Assembly (NCBI GenBank): GCA_038227995.1
Contig: JBBRPP010000023.1
Span: 18,651 to 82,650 of the forward strand
Length of the DNA: 64,000 nt
Source of the DNA: WLMZ01 sp038227995
GTDB lineage: Bacteria; Actinomycetota; Acidimicrobiia; Acidimicrobiales; Ilumatobacteraceae
Direction of reading: 5' to 3'
Position numbers and translations under genes: made by a program. Every line of letters begins with the position of its first letter. The first letter of the stretch is position 1. Below, piece after piece: positions 8,820-17,591 of this stretch. The notes under the pieces were generated by a model. That model saw nothing but the letters and a program-made list of their open reading frames with translations, had not been told where the DNA came from and made no database searches.

Positions 8820-10001
8820 TCAGTGGTCCAGCCGGTACAGCGCGGTGGCGTTCTCGCCGAGCAGCTTGCGGCGCGTCTGCGGTCTCAGCGTCGAGACGGC
8901 ATCAGCGACTGCACTGACTGGATTCGGGTACAGGCACGTGGGATGGGGAAAATCGGTCTCGAACATGACGTTGTCCTCGCCGACCACATCGAAGAGCGCC
9001 TGCAGGTGGCCGTGGTTGCGCTCGAACCAGAACGTCGCGTACCAATTCGACCGGAAGTACTCCGACGGGGCCTTCTGGAGCTCTGCGTACTGCGCCGGGG
9101 CATTCTCGAGCATCTCGTAGTCCATCGCCTCGAGCAGGAACGGAATCCAGCCGATGCCGCTCTCGACCGACACCATCTTCAGGCGGGGATGCCGATCGAA
9201 GGTGCCGCACAGAATCGAGTTGATCACCGCGCGGGCATTGCCGAGGAACAGCATCGACCCACCGATCGCCGGTTTCGTGTACTCGTGCTGGGACTCCCAG
9301 AAGTACTTACCGTAGAAGTTCATCGCCGTGAGACTGGCCCCGATGTGGAAGTGAACGGGCATGTCGAGATCCGAGCATGCCGCCCAGAACGGATCCCAGG
9401 CCCGGTTGGCGAGGTCCGGGGCACCGAGATCCTGGGGATCGCTGGTCATGTTGATGCCCCGCAGTCCCAGACCGGCGACGCGCTCGGCCTCGCGCACGCA
9501 GGCCCCGACGTCCCACGCGGGCATAACGGGCATGGGCAGCAGCCGGTTCGCCGACGCGTCCTGGATCTCGGCCATTGCATCGTTGTAGATCTCGATGCAC
9601 ACCTGGCGCAGCGCAGGATCATCGATGGCGTTCGACAACGTGTCACCGCCGAGGCCGATCGCGTTCGGGTACAGCACCTGGGCGTGGATCCCCGATTGAT
9701 CGAGCACCTCGAGCCGGGCCACCGGATCCCATGCCGCACGGTGCACTTCGTCGAGACCCCAGATCGGCATCGACTCCGCGAACGGCAACTTCGCCCCGTC
9801 GCGATCGATCACACCGCCGCCCCCGGCGAAACCCATCGTGGAGTCCTTGCCAACGATCCAGGTCGGCGAGCCGTTGACCTCGACCACGCGCGGAACGAGC
9901 TCCTTGAACGCCGCCGGCGCGCGTGTAACCCACATGTCGTGCGGCGGCGTGTAGTGAGAATCCGCATCCACCACCTTGACGTCGTCGAATACCTGTTTCA
10001 T
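8820..10001 (-). CDS. COG2159-type amidohydrolase
   Basis: This metal-dependent hydrolase/decarboxylase of the ACMSD-like amidohydrolase_2 group has 393 residues. The N-terminal metal motif is DADSH at 12-16, HFHIG supplies the middle histidine, SVESGIGWIP follows, and ETDFPHPT carries the late aspartate. I start it at the ATG at 10001 because GGGGAG lies seven bases upstream; a longer frame would run to 10073 and overlap the regulatory motif. It is one of four such enzymes in the window, each first in its operon behind a CTAAC-N6-GTCA site. Family members hydrolyse C-N bonds or decarboxylate ring acids; the reaction here is not predictable. Confidence 0.85.
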   Translation of the reverse strand: MKQVFDDVKVVDADSHYTPPHDMWVTRAPAAFKELVPRVVEVNGSPTWIVGKDSTMGFAGGGGVIDRDGAKLPFAESMPIWGLDEVHRAAWDPVARLEVLDQSGIHAQVLYPNAIGLGGDTLSNAIDDPALRQVCIEIYNDAMAEIQDASANRLLPMPVMPAWDVGACVREAERVAGLGLRGINMTSDPQDLGAPDLANRAWDPFWAACSDLDMPVHFHIGASLTAMNFYGKYFWESQHEYTKPAIGGSMLFLGNARAVINSILCGTFDRHPRLKMVSVESGIGWIPFLLEAMDYEMLENAPAQYAELQKAPSEYFRSNWYATFWFERNHGHLQALFDVVGEDNVMFETDFPHPTCLYPNPVSAVADAVSTLRPQTRRKLLGENATALYRLDH

Positions 10002-10062
10002 GCCGTTGCTCCCCGTGGTCGACTTGCCCCCGGCAGGAGGGTAACGCACTTCCGACCCATAA

Positions 10063-10077
10063 CTAACACTCACGTCA
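10063..10077 (+). promoter_or_regulatory. CTAAC-N6-GTCA operator, copy 1
   Basis: CTAACACTCACGTCA, 62 bp upstream of the amidohydrolase start at 10001. It is one of nine copies of the motif; half-sites are TAACA and TGACG when read inward. It probably controls the leftward amidohydrolase-hydrolase operon. Confidence 0.75.
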
Positions 10078-10124
10078 CATCAGTTCACGTCGCGACAGAC
10101 AACCGAGCGGCCGCAGCGGATCGT

Positions 10125-11606
10125 TCAGCCACGCTCGGCGCCGAGGTCGGTGCGGTTCACCTTGCCGGCCTCGGTACGAGGCATCTGCTCGACGACTTCG
10201 TAGGTCTTGGGCACCTTGTACGGCGCAAGCCGCGACTTGCAGTGGCGTCGGAGCTCCGCAGGTGACGGGGGTGCGGCGGGATCCACGGCTTGCACAATGG
10301 CGTGCACGCGGTGGCCCCACTCGTCGTCGGGAACGCCGACCACCACCTGATCGAGCACCCCTGGGTGCTCGGAGAGCGCCGCTTCCACCTCGGCCGGAAA
10401 GACGTTGGCGCCGCCCGTGACGATCAGATCTGTCCGGCGATCGGCGATGTAGAGGTAGCCGTCATCGTCCAGCGATCCGAGATCTCCGATCGAGTGGAAC
10501 CCGTCCTGCGTCGGCTCAGGGGTCGGGATGCCGATGTACCGGTAGACCGCGCGCTCGGAATCGTTCGGTCGCATGTACACGTGCCCGATCTCGCCCGGCG
10601 CGAGTTCGTGACCGTCGTCGTCGCGGATCGAGATCGTGACATCGAGCGGATGCCCGGTCGAACCACGGTGCGCAGCCCAATCCGCACCGGTCATCGAGAC
10701 CAGGCCGAGTCGCTCACTCGAGCCGTAGGTGAGCGTGAACACCTCGGGTGACACGAGTTCGAGCCAGCGATCGACGAGCCACTCGGCGATCTTTGCGCCT
10801 CCGTACACGAGGGTCTGCAGGCTTGCGAACTGTGCTGGGTGCACGTTCGGGAGGCTGGCAATCCGTTGCAACATCGTTGGAACCATCACCGTGACGGTCA
10901 CCTGGTGACGCTCGATCAGTTCGACCGCGAGAGCGGCGTCGAACTTCTCCATCACGATCGATCGCGAGCCCTCGAGCACCTTTGGCGACGCAAAGAGGAA
11001 GCCGTTGACGTGGTAGAGCGGCGATGTGACAAGGATCGTCGAACCCGCGACGTGGAGTTGATCCCCCGTTGGATCATCGGCCACCACGCCGCGAATCGGA
11101 CAGACGATCAACTTCGGCCGACCAGTGGAGCCCGAGGAGGCCATCAGCGTCACGCACTCCGCAGTCCGGTCGTCCAACGCCGCGCCGGAGAGCGCGGCGC
11201 TGTCCTCGAGATCGGCATTCGTGACCAGCTCCGACGTCGTCGCGGTGTGCCCGTCACTGACCAGCACAACCGGCTCGGCCAGCTCGAGCACCCGGTCCAT
11301 CTCCCACTGCGGCACATCGTGACGCAGTGGCAGCAGGGTCGCGCCGAGCTTCCAGATCGCGAGGGTGACCAGGATGTGATCGAGGCAGTTGGGCAACGCC
11401 AGCGCGACCACATCGCCGATGCGAACTCCGCGAGATTCGAGCGATCGCGCGATCTGGTTGGCGCGGACTTCCAACTCGAGGAACGTCACCGGCCGCTCAG
11501 CGCCACTGCGCGCTACGAGCACCAGATCGGCGTCGTGGGGGCGCTCTGCGGCGAGATCTGTCAGGCGTCGGCCGTAGGAGACTTCCCGGCGGACGGGGTC
11601 GGTCAT
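10125..11606 (-). CDS. AMP-forming acyl-CoA ligase
   Basis: The third adenylate-forming ligase, 493 residues. The phosphate loop is SSGSTGRPKLIV, slightly atypical because Thr-Ser-Gly is replaced by Ala-Ser-Ser-Gly before it. The hinge segment DRRTDLIVTGGANVFPAEVE and the C-terminal EAGKVNRTD lysine motif are intact. GGAGG lies a few bases before the ATG at 11606. It stands alone on the reverse strand, with a GntR regulator gene diverging from it 153 bp away. No CTAAC-N6-GTCA site is seen in that gap, so this ligase may belong to a different regulon than its neighbours. Confidence 0.87.
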   Translation of the reverse strand: MTDPVRREVSYGRRLTDLAAERPHDADLVLVARSGAERPVTFLELEVRANQIARSLESRGVRIGDVVALALPNCLDHILVTLAIWKLGATLLPLRHDVPQWEMDRVLELAEPVVLVSDGHTATTSELVTNADLEDSAALSGAALDDRTAECVTLMASSGSTGRPKLIVCPIRGVVADDPTGDQLHVAGSTILVTSPLYHVNGFLFASPKVLEGSRSIVMEKFDAALAVELIERHQVTVTVMVPTMLQRIASLPNVHPAQFASLQTLVYGGAKIAEWLVDRWLELVSPEVFTLTYGSSERLGLVSMTGADWAAHRGSTGHPLDVTISIRDDDGHELAPGEIGHVYMRPNDSERAVYRYIGIPTPEPTQDGFHSIGDLGSLDDDGYLYIADRRTDLIVTGGANVFPAEVEAALSEHPGVLDQVVVGVPDDEWGHRVHAIVQAVDPAAPPSPAELRRHCKSRLAPYKVPKTYEVVEQMPRTEAGKVNRTDLGAERG

Positions 11607-11759
11607 CTGGTTCCTCCGTTCGATTCGGCGGAGGACATTTCGAGTCCCACTCCCAGCCGTAGGATAGGCGAATCAGGAGATTCACGGCGATGTCGCTGGA
11701 TCGCGTGAAATCTTGACGGCGCGGGTCGTGACGAACCGGCCGACCGTGAAAGGTGTGGG

Positions 11760-12569
11760 ATGACGCGAAGTGACGAACCCCGTGGTCACGGCTTGAGCCA
11801 GCCGCGGGTAGCCGAGATGGTCGCCGATATCCTCCGCGCGCGCATCGTCGAAGGCAAGATCGCTGATGGCGGTCTGCTGCCCAAACAGGCCGCGCTGATC
11901 GACGAATTCGGCGTGTCGCGCCCATCGATCCGAGAAGCGATGCGGATCCTGGAGACCGAAGGCCTCGTCAGCGTGCGACGGGGCAACCTCGGAGGAGCCA
12001 TCGTCCACTCGCCGGATGCCCGCAGCGCCGCCTACATGCTCGGCTTCGTCCTGCAGTCCGACAGAGTCACGCTTGCGGACATCGCGACGGCGCTGTGCCT
12101 GCTCGAACCGGCCTGCGCCGCCCTCGCTGCGGCGCGCGACGACCGCACCACCGAGGTGGTGCCACACCTCTACCAGCTCAACGTCGAGGCCGACGAGCAG
12201 TTGTCCAACGGACCCGTCTTCACCCGGCTCGCCCCCGAATGGCATGCCACGATGGTTGGTTCCTGTGGCAACCAGACGATGCGGCTGATCGTCGGCACCT
12301 TGGAAACCGTCTGGTCCCACCACGAGGCGGCGTGGGCCGACCATGTCGACTCGCAGGGCCAATATCCGTCCGAGAAGAATCGGCGGCTGGTGTTGCGAGC
12401 CCATGTGAAGATCACCGAGGCAATCGCATCGGGTCACGCCGACGCCGCTCAGCGGCTCGCTCCTCGCCATCTCGACGAATCACAGACGTATCTCCTCTCC
12501 CGCTATCCGGCCCTCGTCGTGAATATCACCGGGCCCACCGACCCGGTCGGGCCGTTCCGTTCCCGCTGA
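11760..12569 (+). CDS. GntR/FadR-type transcriptional regulator
   Basis: This 269-residue protein has an N-terminal winged helix (about residues 18-75, with LIDEFGVSRPSIREAMRILE as the recognition region). A FadR-like all-alpha ligand domain follows (about 90-240), with conserved histidines in the EWHATMVGSCGN and RAHVKITEAI segments. Such FCD proteins bind small carboxylates or acyl-CoAs and usually repress adjacent operons. AAAGG lies six bases before the ATG. It diverges from the ligase at 10125..11606 and precedes a nitroreductase gene by five bases, so those two units are its likely targets. No clear GntR palindrome was recognised in the gap. Confidence 0.85.
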   Translation: MTRSDEPRGHGLSQPRVAEMVADILRARIVEGKIADGGLLPKQAALIDEFGVSRPSIREAMRILETEGLVSVRRGNLGGAIVHSPDARSAAYMLGFVLQSDRVTLADIATALCLLEPACAALAAARDDRTTEVVPHLYQLNVEADEQLSNGPVFTRLAPEWHATMVGSCGNQTMRLIVGTLETVWSHHEAAWADHVDSQGQYPSEKNRRLVLRAHVKITEAIASGHADAAQRLAPRHLDESQTYLLSRYPALVVNITGPTDPVGPFRSR

Positions 12570-12573
12570 CGAC

Positions 12574-13218
12574 ATGGCCGACGCGACATACCCCAGCGAG
12601 CAACACCCGACGGCAGCGAGTCAGCCATCGTTCTTCGAGGTCGCACTGCGCCAGCGCGCGTGCCGGTCGTTCGACGATGCCGATGTCGACGACGGCCTCA
12701 TCGCCCGCTGTCTCCAGGCGGCAACCCATGCCCCGAGCGCGGAGAACACGCAGCCATGGGAGTTCGTGATCGTCCGCGACCGACAGTGCCGTGCCGCAAT
12801 CGGTGAACTGAACCGCATCGCGTGGCGATCGGGCGGGCGGGCGCACTCCACAGGGCGGCTCAGCGCGACACTTCTCGCAGATGTCGATCGCGGTGCCGAA
12901 GGCGGCGTTGCGGCTGCGCCGATCATCGTGGTCGTGTGCGGCAATACACAACGCGGGCTCGTGTCGACGATGCCGTCATCGGTGTTCCCCGCCGTACAGA
13001 ACCTCCTGCTTGCAGCGGCCGCACTCGGCCTCGGTTCGGCGGTGACCACGCTCGCCCTCCAACAGCTCGACGACCTTCGCGCGCTGCTTGGCGTGCCCCC
13101 TCACGTCGTGCCCATGGCGGTGATTCCACTCGGTTGGCCCGCCAAGCCGCTGGGTCCGCCGTACCGCGAACCCATCGCCTCCCGCACGCATCGTGAGCGC
13201 TGGGGAGAGACCTGGTGA
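12574..13218 (+). CDS. Nitroreductase-family FMN oxidoreductase
   Basis: This 214-residue protein starts the fold with RQRACRSFDDADVDD and continues with AATHAPSAENTQPWEFVIV, the FMN-binding region of nitroreductase-like enzymes. NLLLAAAALGLGSAVTTLAL is the dimer-interface helix. The family transfers hydride from NAD(P)H through FMN to nitro groups, quinones, enones or other acceptors; specificity cannot be read. It sits five bases after the GntR gene in the same direction and is probably cotranscribed. The ribosome site is weak (coupling to the regulator is likely). Confidence 0.83.
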   Translation: MADATYPSEQHPTAASQPSFFEVALRQRACRSFDDADVDDGLIARCLQAATHAPSAENTQPWEFVIVRDRQCRAAIGELNRIAWRSGGRAHSTGRLSATLLADVDRGAEGGVAAAPIIVVVCGNTQRGLVSTMPSSVFPAVQNLLLAAAALGLGSAVTTLALQQLDDLRALLGVPPHVVPMAVIPLGWPAKPLGPPYREPIASRTHRERWGETW

Positions 13219-13273
13219 TCCGCCGCGTCAGCAGCCCAGACCGAAGCACCGCCGGCGAGGTCGACCGGCCGCC

Positions 13274-15085
13274 TCATTCATCGAGTTCGAAGCCTTCGAA
13301 CTTTCCAGCTGCTCGCCAATCCGCGAGCAGTTGGCGGTAGCCGAAGAAGTCGCCGAACCCGCCCCCGAAGTTGCCGTCTCTGGGTCGGAAGCCGGCAGGG
13401 TTGCCCTCGTTGTTGATTCGCGACGGCGTGCAGGCCGCCATCACCTTGCTCCCGTCGACGAACGCGTCGATGACACCTTGGCACCATGCCTCTTCGGCCT
13501 CGGCGCTGACATCGAAGCTGCGGACTCCACGTGCCTCGAGTCGGCGTACCGTGTCCCCGACGTGTTCGGCGCCTTCCATGGCGAGTTGCGTGTAGCTCAC
13601 GGTCACGACCGCTTGCTGGCCGGGCGCCGGCATCACGAACAGGTTGGGGAACCCTCGGCTCGTCATCCCCCACAAGCTTGCGGCGCCATCGCTCCATTTC
13701 TGGGCAAGCGTCGTCCCATCACGTCCGACGACCACCTGACCGACCCTCCGTGGGAGCGGCGTGGACTCGGCCTCGAATCCCGTGGCATAGACGATGCACT
13801 CGACGGCGAAGGTCTCGCCGTTGGCGACCAGCCCTGTCGCCGTGACGCGCTCGATTCCAGCCGGACAGTCGATCAGGGTGACGTTCGGGCTGTTGAACGC
13901 CGACAGGTATTCGTCGTGGAAGCACGGCCGCCGACACAGGTACCGGTAGTACGGCTTGAGTATCTCGGCCATGGCAGGATCCTCGACCACCTCGACGATC
14001 CGGTCGCGATGCTCCTCCATCACCTGGAAGTCGAACGCTTCGACGCGCTGGAGGTACTCGGCCACGGTCCACGCCGGATCTCGGGGCAGACGACGGGTGG
14101 CTGCAAAGTGACGTGTCCAGCCGTCATCGACGACGTCCTCATCAACCGGGATGCCGAGCATGATCGCCTGGAAGTTGTCCATCCGGGCACGCTGCCAGCC
14201 CGGTTGAAGCGTGCTGGCGAACTCTGGTGGTGTCGCCCGATTCCCGCGTACCCCGACGGCGGACGGGGTGCGCTGGAACACGAAGACGCGCTCCGCCGAG
14301 CGTGCCAGATGGGGCAACACCTGAATCGCCGATGCCCCGGTGCCGATCAGACCGACCACGTTCCCCTGGAGCTTGTCGAGCCCGCCCCGCGGCGAACCGC
14401 CGGTGACGTCGTAGTTCCATCGGCTGGTGTGGAATGACGGTCCCATGAAGTCCGTCATCCCCGGGATGGCTGGGAGCTTGCTGAGGTTGAGAATGCCAGT
14501 GGCCATCACGAGGTACCTCGCCCTGATCACGTCGCCGCGATCGGTGTGGATCACCCATCGTCCGATCTCTTCGTCCCATTCGGTGGAGCGACTACGGGTC
14601 TGGAGCAATGCGTCGTCGGCGAGCCGGTACTTCCACGCGAGCGCCCCCAGCTGGCTGCGAATCTCTTCACCACTCGCGTACTTCTCGGTGGGAACGTAGT
14701 CGAGATCCTCGAGCATGGGCATGTAGATGTACGACTCGACGTCACACATCACGCCCGGGTACTGGTTCCAATACCACGTGCCACCGATCCCACCCGCCTC
14801 GTCGATCATCCTGATCCGCGCAAGGCCTGCCCTACGGAGTTCGACCCCCGCGCAGATGCCGGCAATTCCCGCGCCGATGATCGCTGCATCGACGTCCTCG
14901 ACAACCGGCTCACGTTCGATGAACGGGGTGAACGGATCATCGCGATAGCGGGCAAACTCGTCGTCTCCGGTGAGATCGCAGATCGCCGCCCTGCCTTCGA
15001 CCAGCCGCCTGTCCCGCTCGACGAGGTACTTGGCACGAACGCTTTCGGCGTCGAACCGAGGCCTGGCGATGTCGTGGTCGTTCAC
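13274..15085 (-). CDS. Baeyer-Villiger-type flavin monooxygenase
   Basis: This flavoprotein monooxygenase of about 603 residues has a first Rossmann motif GAGIAG, then GGTWYWNQYPG, the Baeyer-Villiger fingerprint FMGPSFHTSRW, and a second nucleotide motif GTGASA for NADPH. Members insert oxygen next to a ketone, giving esters or lactones, so ring opening of a cyclic ketone is a sensible role here. An ATG at 15106 lies inside the operator motif, so I favour the GTG at 15085. The open frame runs on to 15367, but that part overlaps the divergent amidohydrolase gene. The N-terminal ~70 residues before the first Rossmann motif form an extension often seen in steroid or cyclic-ketone oxygenases. 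Confidence 0.87.
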   Translation of the reverse strand: MNDHDIARPRFDAESVRAKYLVERDRRLVEGRAAICDLTGDDEFARYRDDPFTPFIEREPVVEDVDAAIIGAGIAGICAGVELRRAGLARIRMIDEAGGIGGTWYWNQYPGVMCDVESYIYMPMLEDLDYVPTEKYASGEEIRSQLGALAWKYRLADDALLQTRSRSTEWDEEIGRWVIHTDRGDVIRARYLVMATGILNLSKLPAIPGMTDFMGPSFHTSRWNYDVTGGSPRGGLDKLQGNVVGLIGTGASAIQVLPHLARSAERVFVFQRTPSAVGVRGNRATPPEFASTLQPGWQRARMDNFQAIMLGIPVDEDVVDDGWTRHFAATRRLPRDPAWTVAEYLQRVEAFDFQVMEEHRDRIVEVVEDPAMAEILKPYYRYLCRRPCFHDEYLSAFNSPNVTLIDCPAGIERVTATGLVANGETFAVECIVYATGFEAESTPLPRRVGQVVVGRDGTTLAQKWSDGAASLWGMTSRGFPNLFVMPAPGQQAVVTVSYTQLAMEGAEHVGDTVRRLEARGVRSFDVSAEAEEAWCQGVIDAFVDGSKVMAACTPSRINNEGNPAGFRPRDGNFGGGFGDFFGYRQLLADWRAAGKFEGFELDE

Positions 15086-15099
15086 TGTTCGTTTGCTCT

Positions 15100-15114
15100 C
15101 TAACATCCGTGTCA
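15100..15114 (+). promoter_or_regulatory. CTAAC-N6-GTCA operator, copy 2
   Basis: CTAACATCCGTGTCA between the divergent monooxygenase (start 15085) and amidohydrolase (start 15192) genes; a single site could control both. It is identical over all 15 bases to the copy at 51010..51024 read on the other strand. Confidence 0.78.
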
Positions 15115-15191
15115 GTAGTGTTCGCGACACTACAGCGTGGCGTCCCTCGCGTCGCCTCACGCACGATCTCGCACATGAAACGAGGAGTCCC

Positions 15192-16409
15192 ATGCCATCA
15201 CGCGATCTCGACTTTCCGATCTTCGACGTCGACAACCACATGTACGAGACGCCCGACGCGCTGACCAAGTTCATGCCGAAGGAATATGCCGGCACGATCC
15301 GATACGTCCAGGTCGATGGGCGAACCAAAATCGCCGTGAAGGGCCAGATCAGCGAGTACATCCCCAACCCGACCTTCGAGCGAGTGGCAGCGCCCGGCGC
15401 TCAGGAGGAGTACTTCAAGATCGGCAATCCTGAGAACAAGACCTACAGGGAGATCCTGGGTAGGGGCATCAACTCGATCCCGGCGTACCGCGAACCAGCG
15501 CCCCGACTGGAGCTGATGAACGAACTCGGCATCGACCGCGCCCTGATGTGGCCAACGCTCGCCAGTCTTGTCGAAGAGCGCCTGCGCACCGATCCGGTTG
15601 CCATCCACGTCGTCGTGCACGCCCTCAACCAATGGATGCACGAGACATGGTCGTTCAACTACGAGGACCGCATCTTCGCGACACCTGTGATCACCCTGCC
15701 AATCGTCGACCGGGCCATCGCGGAGCTCGAATGGGTCCTCGAGCGGGGCGCACGCGTCATCCTGATCCGGCCGGCCCCGGTTCCCGGGTTCGCCCGCCCA
15801 CGTTCCTTCGCCCTCCCGGAGTTCGATCCCTTCTGGGAGAGGGTCCAAGAGGCCGGAGTGCTCGTTGGCATGCACGCCAGTGACAGCGGCTATCAGCGGT
15901 ATATCAACGAGTGGGAAGGCTACGCCGACGAGTTCACCCCGTTCAGCGGCGGCACCGGCTTCGACGCGATCGTCGGGCATGCCGGACGACCGATCATCGA
16001 CACGATGGCATCGGCCATCGGCCACGGACTGTGCACGCGATTCCCGCGACTCAAGATCGCCCCGGTGGAGAACGGCTCGTCGTGGGTACGTCCGCTCCTG
16101 GACTCGATGGCTGCGGCGTACAAGATGCGCCCCGGCTCGTTCGACGAGAATCCCGTCGAGGTGTTCAAACGCAACGTGTTCGTCCATCCCTTCCACGAGG
16201 AGGATCCGGCCGGACTGGCCGCCGCTATCGGCGTCGAGCATGTGCTGTTCGGCTCGGACTACCCGCACCCCGAGGGAATGTCCGATCCGATCAGCTTCGT
16301 CGACGACCTCGCCGGGATGCCACACGAGGATGTCGCCAAGATCATGGGCGGCAACCTCGGCAAGCTGATGGGCATCGATGACAACGCAAAGGTGCTGGCC
16401 GCAACGTGA
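15192..16409 (+). CDS. COG2159-type amidohydrolase (paralogue of 40300..41490)
   Basis: This 405-residue protein has the metal-binding DVDNH at 12-16, GMHASDSGYQR in the middle, and FGSDYPHPEG near the C-terminus. GAGGAG sits four bases before the ATG at 15192. By eye it is about two-thirds identical to the protein at 40300..41490, including the segments SEYIPNPTFERVAAPGAQE and VKFVHPFHEED-like stretch, so the two arose by duplication. The ferredoxin gene overlaps its stop by four bases (GTGA), hinting that an electron-transfer partner is made together with it. The reaction is unknown; C-N hydrolysis, C-C hydrolysis or decarboxylation are possible in this superfamily. Confidence 0.85.
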   Translation: MPSRDLDFPIFDVDNHMYETPDALTKFMPKEYAGTIRYVQVDGRTKIAVKGQISEYIPNPTFERVAAPGAQEEYFKIGNPENKTYREILGRGINSIPAYREPAPRLELMNELGIDRALMWPTLASLVEERLRTDPVAIHVVVHALNQWMHETWSFNYEDRIFATPVITLPIVDRAIAELEWVLERGARVILIRPAPVPGFARPRSFALPEFDPFWERVQEAGVLVGMHASDSGYQRYINEWEGYADEFTPFSGGTGFDAIVGHAGRPIIDTMASAIGHGLCTRFPRLKIAPVENGSSWVRPLLDSMAAAYKMRPGSFDENPVEVFKRNVFVHPFHEEDPAGLAAAIGVEHVLFGSDYPHPEGMSDPISFVDDLAGMPHEDVAKIMGGNLGKLMGIDDNAKVLAAT

Positions 16410-16615
16410 CGATCGAGGTCGAGATCGACACCGAACGCTGCACCGGACACGGGCGCTGCTACGCAGTTGCCTCGGATTTGTTCGAATCTGATGACGATGG
16501 GTACGGCGTCGTCCGCGCGCCGAAGTTTGCGAACGAACTGCTCGATGCCGCTCGCCGCGGGGCGAGCAACTGTCCCGAGGATGCCATCACCATCACGGTC
16601 GTGGAAGACCCCTGA
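16406..16615 (+). CDS. [3Fe-4S] ferredoxin of P450 systems
   Basis: This is a 69-residue acidic ferredoxin. The cluster motif is C-x2-H-x2-C (CTGHGRC) followed by a distant NCPEDAI, with histidine in place of the second cysteine, as in 3Fe-4S ferredoxins that feed actinobacterial P450s. It starts with GTG overlapping the amidohydrolase stop. No P450 is adjacent; the two P450 genes lie 18 and 25 kb away, so it may serve them in trans. Its stop codon lies in a palindrome shared with the convergent gene's stop. Confidence 0.9.
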   Translation: MTIEVEIDTERCTGHGRCYAVASDLFESDDDGYGVVRAPKFANELLDAARRGASNCPEDAITITVVEDP

Positions 16616-16625
16616 CGGCCGTCAG
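16612..16625. terminator. 14-bp palindrome over two convergent stop codons
   Basis: CTGACGGCCGTCAG is a perfect palindrome containing the TGA of the ferredoxin gene and, on the other strand, the TGA of the enoyl-CoA hydratase-like gene. It could fold in RNA only with a minimal loop and has no T-tract, so a terminator role is weakly supported. Confidence 0.25.
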
Positions 16626-17518
16626 CCGCCGACCGTGTCCTTCTTGGCGACCTGCACGGCAGGAGCGTTGCGCCAGTCCTGGACGCCCTCGTCGAAATCG
16701 GCATAGCCCGCCCAGCGTTCCCCCTGGGAGATCGTTGCCCAGTACGCGTGATTGAGCGAATGGAGCGAGAAGCACGACTGCAGCGCATTGGTGAAGCCCA
16801 TCGTGTCGACGCTCTGGTTGACGGACTCCTTGATCAACAGCGCAGTCATGGTAGGCAGGATCGCGATCCGCTCGGCGAAGGCGAGCGTCCGATCGGTGAG
16901 TTGGTCCGGTGCGAACACCTTGCTCACCATGCCCAGTCGATGGGCTTCGTCGGCGTCGATCGAATCGCCGGTGAGCAGGAGTTCTTTGGCCTTGCGCGGG
17001 CCGAACTCCCACGGATGACCGAAGTACTCGACACCCTGCATCCCGAGCCGAGTACCGACGACGTCGGCGAACGTCGTGTCGGTGTCGGCGACGATGAGAT
17101 CACATGCCCACGCCAACATCAACCCCGCGGCGTACACCGGACCGTGCACCTGGGCGATGGTGATCTTGCGGAGATTGCGCCACCGCAACGTGTTCTGGAA
17201 GAAGTAATGCCACTCCTGGACCATCATCTTCTCGCTCCCGCGGCGAGTGCCGGCGTTGATCTTCGTCGTAGGGTTGTTGGCCCAATCTTCCTGCGAGACC
17301 TTCGACCCCATGTCGTGACCGGACGAGAACATCTTTCCGTGACCACCGAGGATGACGACGCGGACCTGGTCATCCTCTTCGGCGCGATGGAACGCTTCGT
17401 CGAGCTCGACGAGCATCCCCCGGTTCTGTGCGTTTCGCGCCTCCGGTCGGTTGAGCATGATGCGCGCCACCCGCCCGTCGCTCAGCGATTCGAACGTGAT
17501 GTACTTGTAGTCGCTCAT
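16622..17518 (-). CDS. Enoyl-CoA hydratase/isomerase-fold protein lacking the catalytic glutamates
   Basis: This 298-residue crotonase-fold protein contains the oxyanion-hole segment GKMFSSGHDMG and the helix motif VYAAGLMLAWACDLIVADTD. In crotonase the two catalytic glutamates sit in GCELAMMCD and FGQPE; here the aligned positions are Met and Val, so simple hydration is unlikely. Hydrolysis, isomerisation or decarboxylation by oxyanion-hole chemistry are alternatives. The start is the ATG at 17518 with GGGGAG just upstream; the frame extends further but without family-like sequence. It is the last gene in a leftward run after the tandem CoA-transferase. Confidence 0.85.
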   Translation of the reverse strand: MSDYKYITFESLSDGRVARIMLNRPEARNAQNRGMLVELDEAFHRAEEDDQVRVVILGGHGKMFSSGHDMGSKVSQEDWANNPTTKINAGTRRGSEKMMVQEWHYFFQNTLRWRNLRKITIAQVHGPVYAAGLMLAWACDLIVADTDTTFADVVGTRLGMQGVEYFGHPWEFGPRKAKELLLTGDSIDADEAHRLGMVSKVFAPDQLTDRTLAFAERIAILPTMTALLIKESVNQSVDTMGFTNALQSCFSLHSLNHAYWATISQGERWAGYADFDEGVQDWRNAPAVQVAKKDTVGG

Positions 17519-17591
17519 GACTCTCCCCCAAAGGTGATGTTGAGTTGCAGTGAAGCTAGCTCCGTGTTCGGAGCCAGATGAAGTCGGCGCA

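Noticed and set aside
15086..15367. Upstream extension of the flavin monooxygenase frame
   Set aside because: The frame is open, but the extra part overlaps the divergent amidohydrolase start and the operator and has no family-like sequence.
17519..17591. Weak operator-like string CTCAACATCACC upstream of the crotonase-fold gene
   Set aside because: It lacks the GTCA half and the first T of TAAC; below the level shared by the nine copies.
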